Notes: generated from the letters alone by a model not told the origin. A stretch of DNA of 64,000 nucleotides from Actinoplanes sp. NBC_00393 (GCF_036053395.1 NZ_CP107942.1:186001-250000), one strand, 5' to 3'. Positions 44,701-53,143 are shown, counted from the stretch's first letter. Made by a program: numbers and translations.

Positions 44701-45145
44701 CTACACCAGAGCTAAAGCGGCCGACCCCGCACTCGGCGACGACCAGACTGCGGCTCAGATCGTCGAAGCCGCCGAGCCATTCCTGCGATCGGACAACGAC
44801 CGTGAATGCGTCGCTGCGGCGTGGGCCATCGGCGAACTGGCAAGTTCGGACGCGTCGCTCGCCAGCCTCGCGTGGCATCGCCTCGCCGACGTACGCGTGT
44901 TGGCGATGAACGTTTGGGATCGCAACATCAACCATCCCCTAGCCCTGGTCAGGCAACTCGCCGCCGATCCATCACCGAAGGTCCGCGCTTCGGTCGCGCG
45001 CCGGCATGCCGCACTCGCCGCCGCAGCAGAAGGCCAGGCGATCCTCGCCGAACTCGCGGTGGACCCGCACCACGGAGTGCGGGCGGTCCTGGCCAGGAAT
45101 CAACTCGCGCCAGAAGATTCGCCGGACTGTGTCAGCGCTTTCTGA
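41783..45145 (+). CDS. Mrr-like nuclease fused to large alpha-solenoid
   Basis: 1120 residues. The N-terminal domain has LTPEVFERLVAEFALQVEGL (residues ~42-61), YGLDVVGTTRDGRTVVYQAKRF (Asp78, Gln92-x-Lys94) and an IEDVREAVEAYAG helix: the GxD...QxK catalytic arrangement of Mrr/PD-(D/E)xK endonucleases. The remaining ~900 residues are helical TPR/HEAT-like repeats, ending with HEAT-like VRQLAADPSPKVRASVARR and HHGVRAVLARNQ. No NTPase motif is visible. An IS21 element inserted in its stop codon adds CVSAF to the C-terminus. Start RBS is poor. Likely anti-DNA defence or conflict protein (inference). Confidence 0.72.
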   Translation: MAVKVSVTEFEEISSARVFAARQADRLRTPMVQESQLPLRELTPEVFERLVAEFALQVEGLRNAHFYGRRGQKQYGLDVVGTTRDGRTVVYQAKRFQSITIEDVREAVEAYAGKPDSRMDPSTRRFGASQFVLATSAPIEEDTGFTDDLLSLCAKYDERGLAVDVYGAEHLSRSLRDASGLVYAIFGPDWSRAFCGVEPPPPTPGRPSAYGLLEGPLEELGLAEVPSRARTIAQQDPENGAQLLASIAGELRAHGYRGHADTFIREAAQTLLDAGLAALASDILWDVAMSRFFLGADSPPDVRSLSAHLPDDPVRAARWAALDEVSAWYGWTSSPAAIFPALDILRDADDSEYAVLACIAMEQALTDGLFTGAFSAPPPTSTATADPNDSSTTANRLLDHGQHAATICRDRVWRCRLRCAVADASLDRLERAPSTRDVASHYDSIVIDAGAGRIPPAAAALAFARCARAYATAGDVETSVDHWRRSFMESVRAEYGGDARSAITSLEQTASLAGLPDLTALSNVLAGIPDRRSFLGGSYDSYLSALEDLHSSRLRAAIRQARRSLLQERAGGYISGERLTRRILSDVLEKAARPSEAVVQAVLAGDHKLAVRQADGTQEWIDLVPIAHAGPPWVAAAAIRVLAAQQELVPDDRIAEIVDLMLVPAEVAWQTWHLLAVPPVAAFNALASFAFRVDVARAERLVALAEPGMSQESVYTKQAALIVARIAVRFPEYVDRAVELFRSAITAYTIGDDLWSVIRQLPDLLAPLTDDIRASAARGNHHAVRTLSEWGIATTETRRTARENAYRLLRTPIGRVSNSVGLSVFRENTAQLVRALVRSGNDDDGPLNLQLPPGDEADDRLPNDDHAAIGVLVAGDVTDLAAAVVDKLLDLAGDHLASGQSRAEAVRAVVAMRDVVPPARALEIAEAFLRLSREVGLHPLDALAFTTDPLASVRMTNPPETLQAAAADAASRLYTRAKAADPALGDDQTAAQIVEAAEPFLRSDNDRECVAAAWAIGELASSDASLASLAWHRLADVRVLAMNVWDRNINHPLALVRQLAADPSPKVRASVARRHAALAAAAEGQAILAELAVDPHHGVRAVLARNQLAPEDSPDCVSAF
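45125..45129. repeat. Target-site duplication GACTG, left
   Basis: GACTG directly precedes the left IS end and recurs at 47343-47347, directly after the right end. A 5-bp duplication fits IS21-family transposition and shows the element jumped here as a unit. Confidence 0.8.
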
Positions 45146-45192
45146 AATCTGACCCTCTATGGGTTCGGGAAAGTTAACCCCCTGACCTGCGG

Positions 45193-46011
45193 TTATGAGC
45201 GTTTGGTGCGTGTTTCTCTGGCGAGGAGTTCTCGCCGGTGGCGGGTTCGGTAGGAGTCGCCGGTGAGGGTGAGGACCTCGGCGTGGTGGACGAGGCGGTC
45301 GATCATCGCGGCGGCGACGATGTCGTCGGCGAAGGTCTCGCCCCAGCGGCCGAACGGCAGGTTCGAGGTGACCATGATCGAAGCTTGTTCATAGCGTGAG
45401 GCGATGAGCTGGAAGAACAGGTTGGCGGCGTCCTGGTCGAACGGGATGTAGCCCACTTCGTCGACCACGATCAGTTTGTAGCGGCGGATCTTCTTCAGTT
45501 CGGCGTCGAGCCGGCCGGCTTGATGCGCGGTGGTGAGCCGGGTGATCCAGTTGCTGGCGGTGTCGAACAGCACCGAGTAGCCGGCGTGGGCGGCCTTGAT
45601 GGCCAGGCCGATGGCCAGGTGGGTCTTGCCGATCCCGGGCGGGCCCAGCAGGAGCACGTTCTCGGCCTTGGCGACGAACGTGCCGGTGGCCAGGTGCGCC
45701 AGGACGTCGCGGCGTAGCGACGGCAGGTGGTCGAGGTTGAAGTCCTCCAGGGTCTTGACCTGCGGGAAGTGGGCGGTGCGGATGCGCATCGTGGTGCCCT
45801 TGGACTCCCGGTCGGCAACCTGTCGTTGCAGCACCGCGGCCAGGTATTCCTCGTGCGACCAGTTCTCCTCGCGGGCCTGGACGGCCAGTTCCTCCCAGAA
45901 CGCTGCGATGGTGGGGGTCTTGAGGACCCGGGTCAGATAGCCGATCAGGGACGGGAGGCCGTCACCGGCCGCAGCCCGGGCTGGTGTTCTGTTCTTCGTC
46001 GCTGTGCTCAC
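45193..46011 (-). CDS. istB: IS21 helper ATPase
   Basis: 272-residue DnaA-like AAA+ protein assisting the IS21 transposase. Walker A is LLLGPPGIGKTHLAIGL, Walker B YKLIVVDEVGYIPF, then SIMVTSNLPFGRWGE. GTG 46011 shares one base with the istA stop (TAGTG), giving coupled synthesis. Full length, no disruption. Confidence 0.92.
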   Translation of the reverse strand: MSTATKNRTPARAAAGDGLPSLIGYLTRVLKTPTIAAFWEELAVQAREENWSHEEYLAAVLQRQVADRESKGTTMRIRTAHFPQVKTLEDFNLDHLPSLRRDVLAHLATGTFVAKAENVLLLGPPGIGKTHLAIGLAIKAAHAGYSVLFDTASNWITRLTTAHQAGRLDAELKKIRRYKLIVVDEVGYIPFDQDAANLFFQLIASRYEQASIMVTSNLPFGRWGETFADDIVAAAMIDRLVHHAEVLTLTGDSYRTRHRRELLARETRTKRS

Positions 46012-47282
46012 TACTGGTTACTCGCTTCCGATGGTGGGTTGAAATCGACGCCGAACAGGGCGTCGTAGTCCGGCAGCGCCCGCATGCTCACGGCGTGACC
46101 GTCGGCGTGGTAGCGGGTCGCGGCCTGCCGGCGGCGGCGTTGCTCGGCGAACTCGCGCCGCAGAGCGGCGGCGGTCTGCTTGTGGCCCGGGTCGGTGACC
46201 ACGGCCTGTTTGGCCCAGCACCGCTGATGCCAAGCAACGAGGTGGCCGTCGCAGTGGACGGCGACGGTGTCCAACGTGGCGGTCACGTCGACGAACCGGC
46301 CGATCACCCGCGGGTCGACCGAGTAGTCCACGGTGTCGACCCGCACGTAGTAGTCACGGCCCAGCCGCACCCGCTCACGAAGCCCGACCGCCGGTGCCGT
46401 CGGCGGCAGGACCAGCAGCGACGGATACTCGACGTCGAGCAGGTCGACCGGCCGGCCCTGGATCGAGCGGACCGTGCGGGCGTTGGCGAACGGCAGCCAC
46501 TCCGCGAGCTGGGCGTTGAAGTCGCCTGGTGAGGCGAACGTGCGGCCGGGCAGGAACGAGGTCTCCAGGAATCCGTTGGCGCGTTCGACCATGCCCTTGA
46601 ACTCGGCGTCTCGCGGTGGCGCCAGCTGGATCCGGGTGGCGAGGGTGCCGGCGAACGTCGCCGCCGGGACGCTGACCCGGCCGGTCCCGCCGATCGCTGA
46701 TTCCCGGTCCCACAACAGCGTGCTGCTCACCCGGCCGACGCCCTGGATCAGCAGCCACATCCCGGCCAGGATGTCACCGGCCTGCCGTGACGGGATCATC
46801 ACCGCGGTCATGAACCGGGAGAATGCCAGGGTCATCACCAGCACCGGCAGCATCCGGTCCTGCCCGGCCGCGACCGGGATCCGCGGTTCCGGGAACCACA
46901 GGTCACACTGGGTCAACCGGCCCGGCTCATAAACCACCCGATCCACCGGATCCACACCTACGTACTCCGGCCGGATCCGGGTCAGCAGCTTCTTCAACGG
47001 GCTCAGTGAGTGCGGCCAGCCGATCCGTCGGGCGATCTCCGGTGCCGGCATCCGCGGCCACTCGGTCAGCAACGCCCGCACCCGCGGTTCGAACGCGTCG
47101 GTCACCGACCCTCGCGGCGTCCGCTCGTACTTCGGCGGCCGGTCCGAGGCCAACGCCGACCGCACCGTGTTCCGGGCGATCTTCAGCCGCCGAGCGATCT
47201 CCTTGATGGGCACGCCCTCGGCTCGATGCAGCCGACGGATCTCAGCCCAGTCCTCCACCTTCAGCACCCCTTCCAAGATCAA
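46011..47282 (-). CDS. istA: IS21-family transposase
   Basis: 423 residues with an N-terminal helix-turn-helix (DWAEIRRLHRAEGVPIKEIARRLKIARNTVRSAL) and a DDE core: first Asp in LTQCDLWFPEP, second in LLWDRESAIGG, Glu in EFKGMVERANGFLETSF. All three catalytic residues are present. The open frame begins at TTG 47282; a GTG a few codons in, after GGAAGGG, may be the real start. Probably active. Confidence 0.92.
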   Translation of the reverse strand: MILEGVLKVEDWAEIRRLHRAEGVPIKEIARRLKIARNTVRSALASDRPPKYERTPRGSVTDAFEPRVRALLTEWPRMPAPEIARRIGWPHSLSPLKKLLTRIRPEYVGVDPVDRVVYEPGRLTQCDLWFPEPRIPVAAGQDRMLPVLVMTLAFSRFMTAVMIPSRQAGDILAGMWLLIQGVGRVSSTLLWDRESAIGGTGRVSVPAATFAGTLATRIQLAPPRDAEFKGMVERANGFLETSFLPGRTFASPGDFNAQLAEWLPFANARTVRSIQGRPVDLLDVEYPSLLVLPPTAPAVGLRERVRLGRDYYVRVDTVDYSVDPRVIGRFVDVTATLDTVAVHCDGHLVAWHQRCWAKQAVVTDPGHKQTAAALRREFAEQRRRRQAATRYHADGHAVSMRALPDYDALFGVDFNPPSEASNQ

Positions 47283-47342
47283 GGAGGAGGGGGGTTAACT
47301 TTCCCGGATCCCTACGGGGTCACTCTTCAGGAAGCGGCGACA

Positions 47343-47347
47343 GACTG
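47343..47347. repeat. Target-site duplication GACTG, right
   Basis: The second copy of the 5-bp duplication flanking the IS21 element; its last TG plus the next A recreates the TGA that ended the nuclease gene before insertion. Confidence 0.8.
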
Positions 47348-47379
47348 AGCAGCACCCTTCCCGAGTACGTGCTGGTCGT

Positions 47380-48054
47380 GTCAGCGACGGCACGCGGCGG
47401 GTGTACGGCTCGTACTGGAACAAGCTGGTCGCGCAGTGGGGGGAGCGGCGGCCGGATGAGCCGACGCCGTCGGAGATCGAGAATTTGGCCGAGGTGATCC
47501 GGGCGACGGTCGTGCCAAGGCGTAACGCGCGGGGTGGTCGGGGTTCGGCGGAGCATCTGATCGCCGGGCTGCGCTGCCTGTACCGGCGGGCCGCCGCCGA
47601 CGGGCTGAGCCCGGAGACGTGTAATCCGGCGCTGAAGGCGGCGAAGCCAGGTCGGCTGCCGAGTGCGCGTCGGGCGGTGGCCGATGTGCGGCTTGCGGAG
47701 ATCAATGAGGTGGTGGCGTCGACCGAGGGTGATCCAGTGTTGGAGAGTCTGTTGCAGCGGTTGCACAGCGAGACGGGGTGCAGCCGAGGGCAGCGCTGGC
47801 ACTGCGGCCGACGGACCTGGACGACGAGCAGTGTCTGATCCTATTGCGGAAGGAGGGCGACACGATCCGATGGCAACTGGTGTCCCCGGCCCTGTCGCCG
47901 ACAGACCCTGATGCGGCACCTGCGCAGCATGCCGACGACCGTGGCGCGCAGGAGGATGGTCAGCTGTTGCGGTATCGCAGCGGCCGTCCGATCACCCGTT
48001 GCCGGTATGACACCTGTGGGCGCGGATCGGCTGGCATGTGCCTTGGCTTGCGGT
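47380..48054 (+). pseudogene. Decayed tyrosine integrase, homologue of the 38552 integrase
   Basis: GTRRVYGSYWNKLVAQWGERR, VVPRRNARGGRGSAEHLIAGLRCLYRRAAADGL and LQRLHSETGC align along the intact integrase (GTRRLYETYW; VVARRNARGGRSAAEHLIAALRCLYRYAAADRL; LRLHIETAC). Near 47780 the frame shifts, continuing as LILLRKEGDTIRWQLVSPAL and GQLLRYRSGRPITRCRYDT in another frame. The catalytic C-terminus is lost, replaced by IS3 sequence at about 48055. N-terminal parts before 47380 are also frame-broken. Relic of an earlier element at the same tRNA. Confidence 0.8.
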
Positions 48055-48140
48055 GCAGCGATCGGCTTCCCGGTCTCCCGGACCAGCCGCACCGCACCAT
48101 CTCGGAAGTCCTGATCAAACCTTCGTCGTGTCTCAGCCAT
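48055..48140 (-). pseudogene. 5' fragment of IS3-family transposase OrfA
   Basis: MAETRRRFDQDFRDGAVRLV then RETGKPIA is the start of an IS3-type OrfA helix-turn-helix protein; homology stops abruptly after about 28 codons, where antisense integrase sequence begins. Only a scrap remains, so one IS end probably lies between 48141 and about 48200. Confidence 0.7.
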
Positions 48141-48530
48141 CGCCGGTCACCAATCCTTTAAGGCGATGCCTCCATGTTACGAGGGGAAGCTAACCACTGG
48201 CTTCCACTGACATGGCCACTCAGTCGGCCAGAGCTCGTTCAAGGTGAGAACCTCCGGCGGCGGTGGTCCCGGCGAGCGGGGAGACGAACAGCCGCGGAGG
48301 TTATGGAAGAACGCTTGGCCCTTCACCGCTGCAGGAAGGTCGAACGGCGCCCATGATTGGTCAAGTAGGGCAGCTCAGAAGCCAGGCATAGTTAGTGAAG
48401 CGTCCAATAGCTGCAGACCGGCAGGATGCCTTGATTATCCCATCGAGACCTCGGCTTGGCCGTTCCACTCGATGACCAGCTACTATGCGACACATGAGCA
48501 CCCATGTGATGCATGGATGCTACGTGAAAG
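48141..48530. other. Intergenic DNA between IS scrap and tRNA-Leu
   Basis: No credible gene. CACATG-agcacc-CATGTG (48491-48508) is a perfect 6-bp inverted repeat 22 bases beyond the tRNA 3' end, a place where integrase arm or core sites are common. Otherwise I see nothing. Confidence 0.35.
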
Positions 48531-48614
48531 TGTCCGAGGGGGGACTTGAACCCCCACGCCCTATACGGGCACTAGCACCTCAAGCTAGCGCGTCTGCCAT
48601 TCCGCCACCCGGAC
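48531..48614 (-). tRNA. tRNA-Leu (anticodon GAG)
   Basis: 84 bases on the minus strand. Acceptor GTCCGGG pairs with CTCGGAC (one G-U), discriminator A. The anticodon stem CTAGC/GCTAG encloses loop TTGAGGT (anticodon GAG), a long class II variable arm (CCC-GTATA-GGG) and T-arm GGGGG-TTCAAGT-CCCCC follow. CCA is not encoded. Its 3' end faces the integrase relic and IS debris, the typical geometry of an integration site. Confidence 0.95.
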
Positions 48615-48795
48615 CTGCTCAGTACAGCTTAGCGGAGCCGTCGTCCTGGCTTTCACCTGGGTTTCCGGCTGCCCCGCGGGCCGCACAGGTGAGAACTGTA
48701 CACGGCGCGGAACGGCCTACAAAGCAGGGGTGGGGGACGGACATTCCGGGGCATAAAACCGGTCGACCTGGCGGGTGGGGGACGAACCGGGCAGC

Positions 48796-50481
48796 ATGGC
48801 GGGCGTGGCGCAGCCCTCACCGCTGACTCCGGCGCTTCAACGTGCGCACGCCCTGGTCGCTGCCGGTGACCTGGCGGGGGCGCGAACCCTGTTGGAGCGG
48901 GCGGTTGAGCTGGGCCGGGCGAATCTCGGGGACGACGATCCGGACGTGGTCGCCACCCAGCGCGAGTTGGCCGCGGTGCACCGGCGGGCGGATGATCCGG
49001 CGGCGGCGCGGCGGGCGCTCGAGGAGGCCTACGCGGCTGGGCAGTGGCGGCTCGGCGACAGTGATCCGCTGTTGCTGCAGATCTCCTACGATCTCGGCGT
49101 CGTGGCCGAGGAGCTGGGCAACCGGCACGAGGCCCGCAAGGCTTTCAGCCGCGTGGCCGGCCACGGCCCGGCCGTTCTGGGGCCGCACCACTGGGCGGTT
49201 GCCCAAGCGCAGGCCTACCTAAATCAAGATCAAGACCCCTCTTCGGTACGCAAGAAAGCACCGCCATCGCCCGCCTCCGAGACGACGACGGACCGAGTCC
49301 CTGCGGCCTCGGCTGTGCCGGCACCCCGACCTGCGCCGGTCGAAGCACCTCCGCCGCCTCCGGGCAGAGCGAACGGGGTCGAGGCCGGGGCCGGTAGGAC
49401 GGATCCGTGGTCGGCGCCGCCGCAGCGCAGCGGCCGGGCTGACGTGCCGCGGCCCGAATCTAGTGCCGTCAGTCTTGGGCCCGCCGAGGAGTCCACCGAC
49501 CGGTGCGGCGAGCAGCCGGCGGGTCAGGGCGGTGAGGCGCTCGCCGAGCAGCGCGGTGAGCTGGCCGCCGAGCGGCGTGGCGACCACCCGGCTACCGCGC
49601 ATGGGGATGAACGGCTCGCCGAGCAGCGCGACAATTCGTCGTCCGAGCAGCCCAGCGAACTGCCGACGGCACAGCATGGTGAGTGGCCCGCCGGGCAGCG
49701 CGATGAGTGGCCTTCCGGGCAACCTGTTGGGCAGCGCGGTGGATGGCCTGCCGGGCAGCGCGGTGAGTGGCCGGCCGCGGAGCACGCCGAGCGGTCTACT
49801 GAGCAACGCGGGGAATGGCCGGCTGAGCAGGCGGGCGGGCGGCCTGATGAACGGCCCGGCGGGCAGGCGGTCGCGGCGTGGCCGGGTGGACGGCCGGATG
49901 AGCAGCCGGCGAGCTCGGAAATGGCGATCTGGAGTGGGGCGCCAATCCCGGCGCCCCAACGGTCGCAAAGCCTCTTGCGCGGGGCGGGTGGGCGTAGCTC
50001 GTACCGAATAGGGGTGGGAATGGCCATCGCCGCGGTGGTGGCCGGGATTGTTGCGGTGGCCGCGCTGGTGTTTGTGCTTGTGGATCGGGCGAGTGAGCCT
50101 GCGGCCGCGCCAGGAAGCGTGCCCGGCGGCCAGCCGGCAGGGGCCAGCGGCCAGCCGAGCGTGCCAACTCGGGCGAATGTGTCAAATCTGCCGAGTGTGC
50201 CAACTCTGGCCGGGGAACCGCCGAGGAATGTGCGTCTGGATGACCGCGGCGACAGCGTTCAGATCAGCTGGACTGACCCGGCGAAGGGGCGGGCGCCTTT
50301 CATGGTCACGATGGGGCGGCCGGGGCAGCGGCTGAAGCCGGTTTCGCAGGTCGGAGCTGGGCAGACGTCGTTCTTGATGGGTGGGCTGAACGAGGGGCTC
50401 GACTACTGCTTTGCAGTGGTGGCAGTCTATGCGACGGACCGGTTCGCCAGCTCGGATCAGGTCTGCACGCGGCGGTCCTGA
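48796..50481 (+). CDS. TPR / repeat-linker / fibronectin-III membrane protein
   Basis: 561 residues from ATG 48796. Helical TPR-like N-terminus (residues ~10-125: ALQRAHALVAAGDLAGARTLLERAVELG), then a long Pro- and Glu/Gln/Arg-rich linker with degenerate repeats of the GEWPAGQR type (about residues 250-385), one membrane segment (IGVGMAIAAVVAGIVAVAALVFVLVD) and an extracellular fibronectin-III-like domain (PPRNVRLDDRGDSVQISWTDPA...). Inside-out adaptor layout; function unknown. First of a co-directional set leading to the MoxR operon. Confidence 0.7.
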   Translation: MAGVAQPSPLTPALQRAHALVAAGDLAGARTLLERAVELGRANLGDDDPDVVATQRELAAVHRRADDPAAARRALEEAYAAGQWRLGDSDPLLLQISYDLGVVAEELGNRHEARKAFSRVAGHGPAVLGPHHWAVAQAQAYLNQDQDPSSVRKKAPPSPASETTTDRVPAASAVPAPRPAPVEAPPPPPGRANGVEAGAGRTDPWSAPPQRSGRADVPRPESSAVSLGPAEESTDRCGEQPAGQGGEALAEQRGELAAERRGDHPATAHGDERLAEQRDNSSSEQPSELPTAQHGEWPAGQRDEWPSGQPVGQRGGWPAGQRGEWPAAEHAERSTEQRGEWPAEQAGGRPDERPGGQAVAAWPGGRPDEQPASSEMAIWSGAPIPAPQRSQSLLRGAGGRSSYRIGVGMAIAAVVAGIVAVAALVFVLVDRASEPAAAPGSVPGGQPAGASGQPSVPTRANVSNLPSVPTLAGEPPRNVRLDDRGDSVQISWTDPAKGRAPFMVTMGRPGQRLKPVSQVGAGQTSFLMGGLNEGLDYCFAVVAVYATDRFASSDQVCTRRS

Positions 50482-50575
50482 GCGTCTGTCCACAGCGGCA
50501 CATCGCGGGTATCGACGACCGCCAAGATTTCCCTATGATGGCTCGGTCCTGACCGGCTGTGACGAGGGGATCACG

Positions 50576-53143
50576 GTGGTGAGCAGTTCCGACGCCTCCA
50601 AGACGCGCCGTGGTCACCTGGTCACGATGGGTGTCGTGGTGGTGTTGGCAGCTGCGCTCGGGCTGACCGTGCGCGGGCTGGGGTCCGCCGACGAGGCACT
50701 GGCCAGCTTCGACGCCGCGTCGTGGGTGTGGAGCCGGGAGCGCGGCGAGGTGGCCCGGGTCAACGGGGTCACCGCCAAGGTCGACACCCGGGTCGACGTG
50801 GGGCCGGCGCGCGGGCACGGGGTGCAGGTCAGTCAGAGCGACCGGTACGTGATCCTGCGCGACGTGGACACCGGCGCGATCGCGACCATGGATCTCGCTG
50901 ACCTGCAGGCGTTCTGGCACGGCCAGTCCGAGCCGGGCGTGGGGATCAGTGTGGCGCTGCACGACGACTCGGCGTTCGTGATCGATGCGGTGCAGGGGCG
51001 GGTGCAGCAGGTCGATCCGGCGTCGTTGCAGCCGGTGGGGGAGCCACTGCAGTTCCCGCCGGGCATCACCGGCGGGGTTTTCGACGGCGCCGGGCGGCTC
51101 TGGATCGCGTCGCCGAGCGAGGGCACGGTCACCGAGATCGCGCCGGGGGAGACCGCGCCGAGTCGCGAGCGCACCGAGGCGGTCGCCGAGCCCAGCCACG
51201 ACCTGGCCGTCACCGGGCTGGCCGGCGGGGTGGCGGTGCTCGACCGCACGACCAACGAGCTGACCCGGATCGGTGCCGGCAAAACCACCACTGAGCTGCC
51301 GCTTTCCGGGCCGGGCGTGCTGTCGCCGCACACCGACGGCGACACGGTCGCGGTCACTGTGCCGGCCGACCGACGGGTCTATGCGGTGGACGAGCGCGGC
51401 GTGCGTACCGATGTGGTTGTGCCTGGTGAAGGCCCCGAATTGAGGCCCGCCGTGGCCTGGGAGGGCTTTCTCTATGTCGCCGATGGCGACGTGGTCCACG
51501 TTTTCGACGCGGACGGCAAAGCTCGCGAGGCCATCCGCATTCCGCAGCCGGGCGGCGATCTGGAACTCGAGGTACGCGAGAACCACCTCTTCATCAACGC
51601 TCCGGGAGCTGCCACCGCCCGCGTCGTCGACGACGCGCACCGGGTGCAGGTGGTCGACAAATACGCCGACGACGTCCTCGGCGGTGACGCGCCCCCGGTC
51701 GTCCCGCCCGCGCCGCCGGAACGCAAGCGCAAACCGCCGAAACCGGCCGTCGCCGAGCCGGGCGCGCCCCGCAACGTGCGCGCGTCCGCGGGCAACGCCG
51801 AGGCGCGGGTGACCTGGCAGGCTGCCGCCGCCAACGGCGCTGCGATCAGCAAGTACGTGGTCGCCGGCGCCGGGCGCACCTTTCAGGTGGGGGCGGACCA
51901 GCGGTCCCTGGTCGTCACCGGGCTGGCCAACGGCGAGACGTACCGGTTCCGGGTGCACGCGGTGAACCGGAAGGGTGACGGGCCGGGGCGCAGCAGCAAC
52001 GCGGTCCGCCCCACCGCTGAGGTCCCGGATCCGCCCGGTGCGCCGGTGGCCGTGGCGAAACCGGACGGCACCGTCACGATCAACTGGGCGGCGGCTGACG
52101 GGCAGGGACGCAAGATCAAGCGGTACACGGTTACCGCGGTCGCTGAGGGAGGGGCCACGCCGCTCGGCGAGGTCACCGGCACCTCGCTCACTGTGCCGGG
52201 GCTCGACTACGGCCGGCAGTACGCGTTCACCGTGGTGGCGGTGAACGACCGGGGTGCGGGGTCGAAGGCGTCGGCGGTCAGCAACAGCGTCGTGCCGTTC
52301 ACGAAGCCGGGGCGGCCGGAGGGCGTCCAGGCTGCGACGGTTGGCGACCGGGCCGGGGCGGTCAAGGTCGCGTGGGGTGTGGCGGCGGACAACGGGCGGC
52401 CGATCAGCAGATACGTGGTGACGGCCGGTGGCAAGGACACCGACGTCACCGGTGGCACGGCGGTCACGCTCACCGGGATGGGCAACGGGCAGAACATCGC
52501 GGTGCGGGTCGTGGCGGTCAACGAGGCCGGCGAGAGTGAGCCGGTGAGCGCGTCCGCGCGTACGGTGGCGGTCCCCACGGTCACTGTCACCCGGGTGACG
52601 CCGACGTTCAACGCGGCGACGGTCACGTTCGCCGTGAACCCCGGCGGAGGCGCCGCGGCCTGCGCGCTGACCGTCTCCGGCGGTGGCAAGGGCGCCACCG
52701 GCAGCTGTACCGGACTGAAAGCCAGTGGGCTCAAGCCGAGCACGAAGTACACGTTCACGGTCAGCGCGCGCAACGCCGCCGGGACCGCCACGAAGGCAGC
52801 CTCGGGCACGACGGCCGCCCTGTACGGCACGGCTACCTGCGTCAACGGGGACAGCGGGGAGCAGAAGACGTACTGCGACAAAGACGTCGACGGGCGCAAC
52901 GGCAACGAGATCTTCGAGATCGCCCAGCAGGTCAACGGCCGGCAGGCGGGCTGGGCGAAACCGGGGACGCGGCTCAAGGCGTACTGCAAGAAGGCCGGCG
53001 AAGAGGTGTACGCCTTCGTCTACAACAAGAACAAGCGCAGCACGTGGTGGATCCAGGTCGAGTACAAGGGGAAGAACTACATTCCCTGGGCCTGGCTCAA
53101 CCTCGACGGCGGCGACGACCTGAAGGACCTGCCCACGTGCTGA
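50576..53143 (+). CDS. Secreted or anchored multi-domain fibronectin-III protein
   Basis: 855 residues from GTG 50576 (GAGGGG 6 bases upstream). An N-terminal membrane segment (HLVTMGVVVVLAAALGLTV), a beta-propeller-like region (residues ~40-370, with repeated VxQVDPAS/GRLWIASPSEGTVTEI-type strands), three to four fibronectin-III domains (from about 395: PGAPRNVRASAGNAEARVTW; PDPPGAPVAVAKPDG; KPGRPEGVQAATV), and a C-terminal Cys-containing domain (TATCVNGDSGEQKTYCDKD ... LPTC). It overlaps the MoxR start by 7 bases. Probably acts at the cell surface together with the operon's membrane proteins. Confidence 0.8.
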   Translation: MVSSSDASKTRRGHLVTMGVVVVLAAALGLTVRGLGSADEALASFDAASWVWSRERGEVARVNGVTAKVDTRVDVGPARGHGVQVSQSDRYVILRDVDTGAIATMDLADLQAFWHGQSEPGVGISVALHDDSAFVIDAVQGRVQQVDPASLQPVGEPLQFPPGITGGVFDGAGRLWIASPSEGTVTEIAPGETAPSRERTEAVAEPSHDLAVTGLAGGVAVLDRTTNELTRIGAGKTTTELPLSGPGVLSPHTDGDTVAVTVPADRRVYAVDERGVRTDVVVPGEGPELRPAVAWEGFLYVADGDVVHVFDADGKAREAIRIPQPGGDLELEVRENHLFINAPGAATARVVDDAHRVQVVDKYADDVLGGDAPPVVPPAPPERKRKPPKPAVAEPGAPRNVRASAGNAEARVTWQAAAANGAAISKYVVAGAGRTFQVGADQRSLVVTGLANGETYRFRVHAVNRKGDGPGRSSNAVRPTAEVPDPPGAPVAVAKPDGTVTINWAAADGQGRKIKRYTVTAVAEGGATPLGEVTGTSLTVPGLDYGRQYAFTVVAVNDRGAGSKASAVSNSVVPFTKPGRPEGVQAATVGDRAGAVKVAWGVAADNGRPISRYVVTAGGKDTDVTGGTAVTLTGMGNGQNIAVRVVAVNEAGESEPVSASARTVAVPTVTVTRVTPTFNAATVTFAVNPGGGAAACALTVSGGGKGATGSCTGLKASGLKPSTKYTFTVSARNAAGTATKAASGTTAALYGTATCVNGDSGEQKTYCDKDVDGRNGNEIFEIAQQVNGRQAGWAKPGTRLKAYCKKAGEEVYAFVYNKNKRSTWWIQVEYKGKNYIPWAWLNLDGGDDLKDLPTC

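Larger units (their letters stand above)
45130..47342 (-). mobile_element. IS21-family insertion sequence, intact (about 2.2 kb)
   Basis: The ends are TG...CA. The first ~53 bases (45130-45182) and the reverse complement of the last ~53 (47290-47342) align without gaps: TGTC, CGCTT, CTGAA, TGACCC and CGGGAAAGTTAACCCCC are shared. Between them lie istA and istB in the usual order. A GACTG target duplication flanks it. Removing the IS with one GACTG restores a TGA stop directly after Pro-Asp of the nuclease gene. Confidence 0.9.

Noticed and set aside
47841..48140. 99-codon minus-strand frame as a full gene
   Set aside because: Only its first 28 or so codons match an IS3 OrfA; the rest is antisense of the integrase relic.
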